DNA of 12,126 nucleotides, taken from an uncultured Phycisphaerales bacterium (lineage in GTDB: Bacteria; Planctomycetota; Phycisphaerae; WQYP01). Both the position numbers and the translations under genes were made by a program. The notes beneath the pieces are model-generated. The model worked only from the letters and a program-made list of their open reading frames with translations. It was not told the origin of the DNA and ran no database searches. The DNA is taken from NCBI GenBank assembly GCA_937901265.1, contig CALCHA010000151.1:1-12126 (forward strand). Reading direction: 5' to 3'. This document shows positions 7,072 to 12,126 of this stretch, one piece after another. Position 1 is the stretch's first letter. Each line of letters opens with the position of its first letter.

Positions 7072-7520
7072 TGCGGACGGGCGGACGACAACGGAGACGG
7101 ACGGCGCGACCACGGGGATTCACGCTCATCGAGGCGATCACGTCGGTGATCGTGGTGGGGATCCTGGTGGTGGTGGTGTACCAGGGACTCTCGCTGATGG
7201 TGCGGACGGCGGGCTTCATCCGGCAGAAGTCGGAGGCCTGCGACGTGGCTCAGCGGCATCTGGAAGAGCAGATCGCGACGTGGCAGTGGCTCAACGGGGA
7301 TCAGAGCGGCGACGACTCGCCCAACGACGATCCCTCGCGGCCGGCGATGTACCACTGGACGGTGAGCACCACCGATTACAGCGAGTACAACGGCAGTGGC
7401 GATCTTCATCTGGTGAGCTGCGACGTCACATGGACGTCGCATGGCCAGCAGTATTCGGTATCGCTGTCGACAGCGATGTATGACCAGGAAAAGCAACCCG
7501 TTCAGACGGCCGCACAATGA
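7071..7520 (+). CDS. gspI: Minor pseudopilin GspI
   Basis: The product is 149 residues with an Arg-rich 16-residue leader cut at Gly16 before FTLIEAITSVIVVGIL; Glu21 is the +5 residue. The FTLIEA start, with Ala after Glu, is typical of GspI. The segment QKSEACDVAQRHLEEQIATW matches the family's N-terminal helix extension, and the C-terminal half (WTVSTTDY, LVSCDVTWTSHGQQYSVSLST) fits its strand pattern. GspI forms the core of the tip complex with GspJ and GspK. ATG 7071 is preceded by AGGGGGGA with a five-base gap. The frame opens earlier, but there the residues overlap gspH without support. An acidic insert NGDQSGDDSPNDDPS at about residues 76-90 is longer than I would expect. The stop overlaps gspJ by ATGA. 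Confidence 0.88.
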   Translation: MRTGGRQRRRTARPRGFTLIEAITSVIVVGILVVVVYQGLSLMVRTAGFIRQKSEACDVAQRHLEEQIATWQWLNGDQSGDDSPNDDPSRPAMYHWTVSTTDYSEYNGSGDLHLVSCDVTWTSHGQQYSVSLSTAMYDQEKQPVQTAAQ

Positions 7521-8413
7521 CGATGCATGAGCGACAACTTCCAAAGCAAAGGCGCGCGGGCGGGTTCACGCTCATCGAGCTGCTGCTGGCAATCGCGATC
7601 GTGGCGGTGCTGTCGCTGGCACTGTTTTCGACGATTTCGACGGCGTTTCACGCCAAGCGGACCGCGGAGAACGCCCTTGAGCCGGTGACCCGGGCGGGTA
7701 TCGCCATGGAGGTGATGTCGCGCGACTTTGCCTCGACACTGATGCCCGCGGGGGATGTGACGCTGCAGGACACCTCGGCGACGGGGTCGACCGGGGCGAC
7801 CGGGGCGGCCACCACGCCGCCGCAGCCCCTGGCGTATGAGTTTCAGGGGGTCGACGGCGGGGATGCGGGCGACGATGTGTGGTTTTACGCGGCGACGGAC
7901 ACGCCGATGATTCCCTTCGGCGGACCGACGCAGATTCAGAATGCCGGCAGCGGCGTCAGCGGCGGCGCCCAGCGGGTGGGGGCGAATTTTGCGAACAATC
8001 TGGGCGGGGTGACCGGAGGCACGGAGCCGGTGAACGCGGATCTCCGCCGGGTGGAATACACCTGCGAAATGATCGATGGGGAGAATTGTCTGGTGCGGCG
8101 GGTGCAGTCGAACCTGCTGGCGGATCAGGAGCCGGACCTTGACGCGGAAATGGAAGTGCTCTGCCGCGGGGTGAATCTGTTCAAGGTGGAGTATTATGAC
8201 GGTCTGGATTGGCAGACGCAGTGGGATTCCACGGTGACCGACCCGGTCAACGGGATCCCGGTGGCGGTGCGGATCACGCTGGAGCTGAACCCGCCGACAA
8301 TCCCCGGGCAGGCGATAGATAAAGACCAGGTGAAGCGGATTGTCAAAGTGGTGAGCATGGCCTGCTACGTGGATTTGACGCTGACGAATAGTTCGACAGA
8401 GACGGGGCAATGA
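7517..8413 (+). CDS. gspJ: Minor pseudopilin GspJ
   Basis: This 298-residue pilin-like protein has a leader ending AGG (Gly16) before FTLIELLLAIAIVAVLSLALFSTI; Glu21 is the +5 residue. The following helix (AENALEPVTRAGIAMEVMSRDFAST) resembles the GspJ region where a long helix ends in the family's RDF/RDL motif. The C-terminal half has GVNLFKVEYYDGLDWQTQWDS and then PVAVRITLEL, the standard GspJ ending in which the protein describes slopes of strands before a final PxxVRxTLEL. It is longer than many GspJ proteins, which are often near 200-230 residues; a Gly/Thr/Ala tract at about 88-100 and a Gly-rich stretch around 130-165 account for part of this. The start overlaps gspI by ATGA, and gspK begins one base after its stop codon. 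Confidence 0.92.
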   Translation: MTMHERQLPKQRRAGGFTLIELLLAIAIVAVLSLALFSTISTAFHAKRTAENALEPVTRAGIAMEVMSRDFASTLMPAGDVTLQDTSATGSTGATGAATTPPQPLAYEFQGVDGGDAGDDVWFYAATDTPMIPFGGPTQIQNAGSGVSGGAQRVGANFANNLGGVTGGTEPVNADLRRVEYTCEMIDGENCLVRRVQSNLLADQEPDLDAEMEVLCRGVNLFKVEYYDGLDWQTQWDSTVTDPVNGIPVAVRITLELNPPTIPGQAIDKDQVKRIVKVVSMACYVDLTLTNSSTETGQ

Positions 8414-8414
8414 A

Positions 8415-9638
8415 ATGAACATTGAGCCGAAAGTCGAGACGCGTGCAAGCCGGCGGCGGCGCGGGGTGATCCTGATCCTGGTGACGTGGATCATGGTGAT
8501 TCTGGTGACGATGAGCCTGGTGATGGGGCAACGGATCCGGGTGGCGAATCGCGCGACGCAGAACCGGCTGGCGCAGATGGTGGCCACGGAGACCGAGCGC
8601 GGGGCGGAGCAGTGGGTGCTTTGCCAGACCGACGCCATGTCGGGCGACGCACTGACGGTGATCGACACGCCCGCGGAAGCGATCGAACTGGGGGATGGCT
8701 ACTTCTGGATTCTGCGGAACTGCGGCGACGATATCGTGGGCTATGACGCCTCGCAATATTCCTTCGGCATCACGGATGAATCGGGCAAGCTGAACCTCAA
8801 CTACGCCACCGCGGACATGATGATGTACCTGCCGGACATGACGCAGGAAGCGGCGGACAGCATCGTGGACTGGGTCGACACCGACGATACAGTGACGGGC
8901 ACCGACGGGGCGGAGGACACCGCCTACATGGCCCTGCCGACGCCTTATCACTGCAAGGATGGCCCCATGGACAGCGTGGGGGAGCTGAACCTGGTGATGA
9001 ATGTGACGCCCGACATCCTCTATGGATATGACACCAACCGCAATGGCTTCATTGAAGATTCGGAATCGGCGGCGAGCAACGGTGGGGCGGCGGTTTCGAC
9101 GCCCGACCAGGATCCGCGCGGCTTCTTTCCCTTCGTGACGGTGTGGACCAAGCCGGACCCCACGCCCGCCGGTGGCGGCGGCGGTGGTGGTGGTGGGGGT
9201 GGTGGCGGGAATACCGCGCCGCCCTTCGCGAAGATCAACATCAACACGGCGCCGCTGCAGGTGCTGCGTTGTCTGCCGGGGCTGGCCGACACCGACGCCC
9301 AGGCAATCATCGATGGCCGCACGGGCGGTGGGGTGGACACGACGACGACGGACTGGCTGTCGGGGGTGATTTCCTCGACGGCGGCACAGGGAATCGCGAA
9401 TTACATCTCGGCGACATCGAACTATTACTCGGCGGACATTGTGGCGGCGAGCAAGGATGGGCGGGCGTTCAAGCGGGTGCGCATCGTGGTCGACGCGACC
9501 TCCACCCCGCCAAAGATTCTGTACCGCAAGGACATCACCGACGAGGGCTGGCCGCTGGACCCGCAGATTCAACTGGATCTGCGTGCAGGCAAGGAGCCGC
9601 AGGTAACGGGCAACCAAAACTTCACAGGAGGCTTCTGA
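8415..9638 (+). CDS. gspK: Minor pseudopilin GspK (tip-capping, HhH-containing)
   Basis: This is the large pseudopilin that caps the tip, 407 residues. The leader ends RRRRG (Gly17), followed by VILILVTWIMVILVTMSLV. The +5 position is Leu22, not Glu, the usual GspK exception. The body shows GspK hallmarks: GITDESGKLNLNYA, WVDTDDTVTGTDGAEDTAY (the acidic Asp-rich region that binds calcium in known structures) and CKDGPMDSVGELNLV. Helix-hairpin-helix-like residues follow at about 271-300 (FAKININTAPLQVLRCLPG). A run of 13 glycines (253-265) separates the two halves. It begins one base after the gspJ stop codon. The gspL ribosome binding site lies inside its last codons, linking the two genes. 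Confidence 0.93.
   Translation: MNIEPKVETRASRRRRGVILILVTWIMVILVTMSLVMGQRIRVANRATQNRLAQMVATETERGAEQWVLCQTDAMSGDALTVIDTPAEAIELGDGYFWILRNCGDDIVGYDASQYSFGITDESGKLNLNYATADMMMYLPDMTQEAADSIVDWVDTDDTVTGTDGAEDTAYMALPTPYHCKDGPMDSVGELNLVMNVTPDILYGYDTNRNGFIEDSESAASNGGAAVSTPDQDPRGFFPFVTVWTKPDPTPAGGGGGGGGGGGGGNTAPPFAKININTAPLQVLRCLPGLADTDAQAIIDGRTGGGVDTTTTDWLSGVISSTAAQGIANYISATSNYYSADIVAASKDGRAFKRVRIVVDATSTPPKILYRKDITDEGWPLDPQIQLDLRAGKEPQVTGNQNFTGGF
9171..9209 (+). repeat. GGN-codon run encoding 13 consecutive glycines in gspK
   Basis: Thirteen glycine codons in mixed GGT, GGC and GGG form stand in a row between the acidic domain and the HhH-like region. The run is a tandem simple repeat on the coding strand with many GG pairs, so it could slip in replication or fold into a weak G-quadruplex. 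It probably serves as a flexible linker. Confidence 0.85.
9626..9631 (+). promoter_or_regulatory. Ribosome binding site deciding the gspL start
   Basis: A full AGGAGG stands nine bases before GTG 9641, inside the end of gspK. It fixes the gspL start. The frame is open back to 9143, but that stretch lies in another frame of gspK. Confidence 0.85.
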
Positions 9639-9640
9639 CC

Positions 9641-11503
9641 GTGGCACAACGGCGATCAAATAAGTATCTGGGCGTGGCGATCAACGAGCAGACCATTCTG
9701 GTCGCGGAAGTGGCCAATGCCGGTGGGCGCCGGGAAGTGCGTCGGTACGCGGAGTTTTCCTTTCCGGAGGGCACCAGTGCGGCGCAACTCGCAGGCGCCG
9801 GCAAGGCGTTCGGCGCGTTTCTCAAGCAGCATGCCTTCGGAGCGCGGGAGGCGATCATCGGCCTGCCGGCACGGTGGGTGGTGATCAAGCCCAAGGACCT
9901 TCCCCCCGCCGACCCCGAGACGGCGGCAACGCTGCTTCGCGTGCAGGCAGAGGGCGAGTTTTCCGCGGATCTCAAGGAAATGGTCTACGACTACGCCGGC
10001 GACTCGCACCCCAAACAGCCGCGACAGGTGCTGCTGATGGCGGTGCCCAGGGAGCGGCTGACGCAGATTCACGAGTTCGCCGAGGCGGCGCGAATCAACG
10101 TTGATGGCATCACGCCGTCGGTCGCCGCGCTGGGCGTGGCGAGCAAGGCGCTGGCCGCGCCGGAGGGCATCGTGGTGTACCTCGGGGGCAAGTCGGCGGA
10201 GCTGGCCGTGCAAATGGAGCATGGCCTGCAGCGTATCCGGCATTTTGCGACCTCCGGCATCGCGGCGCCCGCCATGGCGGGTGGGGGCACGGCGGTGGCG
10301 ATGGGGGGCTCGGGCTCGCCGGAACTGGTCGCGGAACTGCGGCGCACCTTCGCGGGGATTCCGCAGAACGGCACGCCCCCGGCCGACCGCAAGCTGGTGC
10401 TGTGGGACGGGACGGGACTCGATGAAGCGGCGCGCTCGGCGATCAGCGTTCGCCTGGGCATGCCGGTGGAAGCGCAGAATCTGACGGCCATGGGTGTGGG
10501 CGGACAGCAGTTGACGGCGGAAGCCTCGCGCTTCGCCCCGGCGGTGGCGCTGGCGACCTGTCCCTACCTCGAGGGCGGCCTGCCGGTGAACTTTAACGAC
10601 ACACGCCTCAAGGCGCCCGTCGAAAGCACCACGCGGCAGAAGATGACCTGGGCGGTCGGCATCCTGGTGGTGTTGGCCCTGGCGGTCGGCGCGCTGGTGT
10701 GGGAGACGCAGTCGGAAGCCGCGACGCTGGCAGCCGAACAGGCCAACCTCGACAAGCACAAGTCCGAGTTGGCGGCGGCTGAAGCGCTGATCAAGAACGT
10801 GGAAACCGCGCAGAGCTGGTATGGCGGTCGTCATGACCCCTACCTGAACTGCTTTGTGGATGTGACCAAGGCCTTCCCGCCCAGCCAGTGTTATGCGACG
10901 AAGCTGGATCTGGCGCCGCTGGTCAACCCGATCAAGCCGGAGCGTCCCACGCCCGGAATGGCCGTGGCCACGACGCGTCCGGCGACCGGCACGCTCAAGG
11001 GGACGATCACCGGCAAGGCGGACAATCAGCGGATTCCGCAGGAAATCGTAAACAAGATGCTCACCAGCGGGCGTTTTCCGCTGGCCAAGGTCGTTAGCAT
11101 CTCGGAGAACCGCACGACCGTGGCCGGCACGCCCACCAGCGGGACGCCCAACGGCGGCCGTGGCGGCCGTGGCGGCCGGGGCGGTGAACAGCCGACCCCG
11201 GGCGCGTCGCGCTCGACGGTGACCGACTACACGTTCGTGATCGACTTCAACTACAGCCCGCCGACGGCAGCAGCCGCGACGGGAGCAGCAGCAGCACCCG
11301 TGACGGGCGGGCGCGCAGGCAATCGTGGCACCTCGCCCGGCAGGACGGGACGGCCGGAAACGCCGGGAACGCCGGTAACGCCCGTGCCCGTCACACCGGT
11401 AATACCCACCGTTCCGGCGGCGCGAGCCACCGACACCACGCGTCCGGCGGTTCCAGCCGCCGGTGCGCCCAGCAACACCCCGGCGACCGCGCCGGCACGC
11501 TAA
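9641..11503 (+). CDS. gspL: Type II secretion protein GspL-like (PilM-like plus PilN-like) with RGG loop and Pro-rich tail
   Basis: A 620-residue bitopic protein that should link ATPase GspE to the periplasmic machinery. Residues 1-330 form an actin-like PilM/GspL cytoplasmic domain: YLGVAINEQTILVAEV, then IVVYLGGKSAELAVQ and LVLWDGTGLDEAA at the usual fold positions. The acidic residues that hold ATP in PilM are not evident, as in GspL. A PilN-like part follows: LPVNFND, one membrane segment (about 338-357), a coiled coil (360-395), and a ferredoxin-like domain (about 400-535, FPPSQCYATKLDL and FPLAKVVSISEN, ending DYTFVIDFNY). GspL normally has this PilM-PilN-like fusion, but about 400 residues is usual. 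The excess comes from an RGG loop (505-515) between two strands and an 80-residue Pro/Ala/Thr tail. GTG start, strong ribosome binding site. The family call is firm; the extra parts have no known role. Confidence 0.85.
   Translation: MAQRRSNKYLGVAINEQTILVAEVANAGGRREVRRYAEFSFPEGTSAAQLAGAGKAFGAFLKQHAFGAREAIIGLPARWVVIKPKDLPPADPETAATLLRVQAEGEFSADLKEMVYDYAGDSHPKQPRQVLLMAVPRERLTQIHEFAEAARINVDGITPSVAALGVASKALAAPEGIVVYLGGKSAELAVQMEHGLQRIRHFATSGIAAPAMAGGGTAVAMGGSGSPELVAELRRTFAGIPQNGTPPADRKLVLWDGTGLDEAARSAISVRLGMPVEAQNLTAMGVGGQQLTAEASRFAPAVALATCPYLEGGLPVNFNDTRLKAPVESTTRQKMTWAVGILVVLALAVGALVWETQSEAATLAAEQANLDKHKSELAAAEALIKNVETAQSWYGGRHDPYLNCFVDVTKAFPPSQCYATKLDLAPLVNPIKPERPTPGMAVATTRPATGTLKGTITGKADNQRIPQEIVNKMLTSGRFPLAKVVSISENRTTVAGTPTSGTPNGGRGGRGGRGGEQPTPGASRSTVTDYTFVIDFNYSPPTAAAATGAAAAPVTGGRAGNRGTSPGRTGRPETPGTPVTPVPVTPVIPTVPAARATDTTRPAVPAAGAPSNTPATAPAR
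11153..11185 (+). repeat. Tandem nine-base repeat encoding GGRGGRGGRGG in gspL
   Basis: GGCGGCCGT occurs twice and then a third time as GGCGGCCGG, followed by GGCGGT. It encodes three GGR units and a final GG (residues 505-515). Seventeen of these bases also occur, in the same reading phase, in the Gly/Arg-rich gene at 2596-2612. Confidence 0.85.
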
Positions 11504-11542
11504 GCCCGCGCCGCAGAATCAAGGACCCAGAACCCCCGTTCC

Positions 11543-11547
11543 AGGAG
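11543..11547 (+). promoter_or_regulatory. Ribosome binding site for the gspM-like gene
   Basis: AGGAG lies six bases before GTG 11554, the first start in a frame that stays open to the window end. Confidence 0.75.
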
Positions 11548-11553
11548 AACTCC

Positions 11554-12126
11554 GTGGTACTCAATAAACGTGAAAGAACGACGGCCATCGTGGTCGGTTC
11601 ACTGTTGGCGCTGCTCGCCCTCTACTACATCGCGATTGGTCCGTTCCTGGCCTACCGCGGCACCCTGGAGAAGCAGCGGGCGAAGCTGGTGAAAGACAAA
11701 AATTATTACAACAGGACCATCAGCGAGGCCAAGACCGCCGACGTGACATGGAAGGAATATTTGAGCGGGACCCTCAAGGAGAGCCCCGACGAAGCGAGCC
11801 TGCAGGCATCGACGGCGGTGGGTAACCTCGCGGCGGAAAGCCGGATTCAGATTTCAACGATTCGCCCCGATCCCGCGATGGCGGATGACAAGCTGGCATT
11901 CGTGCCCCAGACGGTGAAATTCACCGGCACGGGGAACTTCAGCTCGGTGTCGCACCTGCTCAATCAGCTCGAGAATCCGAAGTTCCCGGTGAAGGTGCTG
12001 AGCGTGGGTCTGACGCCCAAGGACAAGGAAGGCGTTGACAACCTCCAGGTGCAGTTGCAGATCGCCACGGTAAGCTACAATCGTAACGCCCTGCTGCCCA
12101 AGGCCGCCGCTCGCCCCGCAGCCGCC
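11554..12126 (+). CDS. gspM: GspM/PilO-like inner-membrane protein, 5' part (3' end outside window)
   Basis: The frame runs 191 codons from GTG 11554 to the window end without a stop. After a short basic start (MVLNKRERT) comes one membrane segment at about 11-29 (AIVVGSLLALLALYYIAIG), then a helical stretch likely to form a coiled coil (about 33-62). A domain at about 120-185 follows the PilO/GspM ferredoxin-like pattern: VKFTGTGNFSSVSHLLNQL is the strand-turn-helix, and VKVLSVGLTP and LQVQLQIATVSYN are the following strands. Such proteins pair with GspL (or PilN) in the inner membrane. The order after gspL supports GspM. PilO is the alternative name, since the PilN-like half of the neighbour is pilus-like. 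The window ends in an Ala/Pro-rich stretch, perhaps another tail like that of GspL. Confidence 0.8.
   Translation, partial: MVLNKRERTTAIVVGSLLALLALYYIAIGPFLAYRGTLEKQRAKLVKDKNYYNRTISEAKTADVTWKEYLSGTLKESPDEASLQASTAVGNLAAESRIQISTIRPDPAMADDKLAFVPQTVKFTGTGNFSSVSHLLNQLENPKFPVKVLSVGLTPKDKEGVDNLQVQLQIATVSYNRNALLPKAAARPAAA

Noticed and set aside
9143..9640. Extended N-terminus for gspL
   Set aside because: The frame is open by chance inside gspK. The residues are Gly/Arg/Trp-rich junk, and the AGGAGG before GTG 9641 marks the real start.
8343..9659. 438-codon - strand frame opposite gspK
   Set aside because: Arg- and His-rich shadow composition, no domain, and it covers a gene with clear GspK hallmarks.
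9656..10834. 392-codon - strand frame opposite gspL
   Set aside because: Same shadow composition; the + strand carries the actin-like fold, membrane segment and ribosome binding site.

Overview
The window is a GC-rich, almost fully coding stretch with every supported gene on the + strand. Its core is a type II secretion system (T2SS) operon in the order gspE-F-G-H-I-J-K-L-M. The last gene runs off the right edge. Upstream lies a small regulatory and envelope block: an ECF sigma factor, a zinc-type anti-sigma factor, a Spy/CpxP-like membrane-anchored protein and a secreted Gly/Arg-rich protein. At the left edge is the 3' end of a TPR gene. I see no tRNA, rRNA, CRISPR array, insertion sequence or integrase, and no sign of recent transfer.

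Layout: 1-351 TPR protein (5' end missing); 352-542 non-coding, probably the leader of the sigma gene; 543-2229 sigma factor, anti-sigma factor and Spy-like protein, each joined to the next by a 4-base ATGA overlap; 2287-2862 Gly/Arg-rich exported protein with its own strong ribosome binding site; 2896-2932 a perfect 10-bp GC-rich stem, a candidate terminator or attenuator; 3017-5988 cytoplasmic ATPase GspE and inner-membrane GspF; 6097-9638 five pseudopilins (G, H, I, J, K), with H-I and I-J overlapping; 9641-11503 a long GspL with PilM-like and PilN-like parts; 11554-12126 a GspM/PilO-like protein, cut by the window end.

How the parts work together: GspE hydrolyses ATP and, with GspF, GspL and GspM, drives assembly of a pseudopilus (GspG as major subunit, H-I-J-K as tip) that pushes folded proteins through an outer-membrane secretin. 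The secretin (GspD), the coupling protein GspC and the prepilin peptidase are not in this window. The sigma/anti-sigma/Spy-like trio looks like an envelope-stress sensor. Its position beside the secretion operon suggests, but does not prove, that it controls secretion or the Gly/Arg-rich protein.

Organism: the GC content, the ECF trio with a Spy-like partner, the RGG-rich secreted protein and the diverged GspL suggest a Planctomycetota-like bacterium (perhaps Phycisphaerae). This is a judgement from style, not from a marker gene. The least ordinary signal is a shared taste for low-complexity tracts. GGRGG motifs occur in the Spy-like tail, in the Gly/Arg-rich protein and in a loop of GspL; there is a 13-Gly run in GspK and a Gly/Thr/Ala tract in GspJ.
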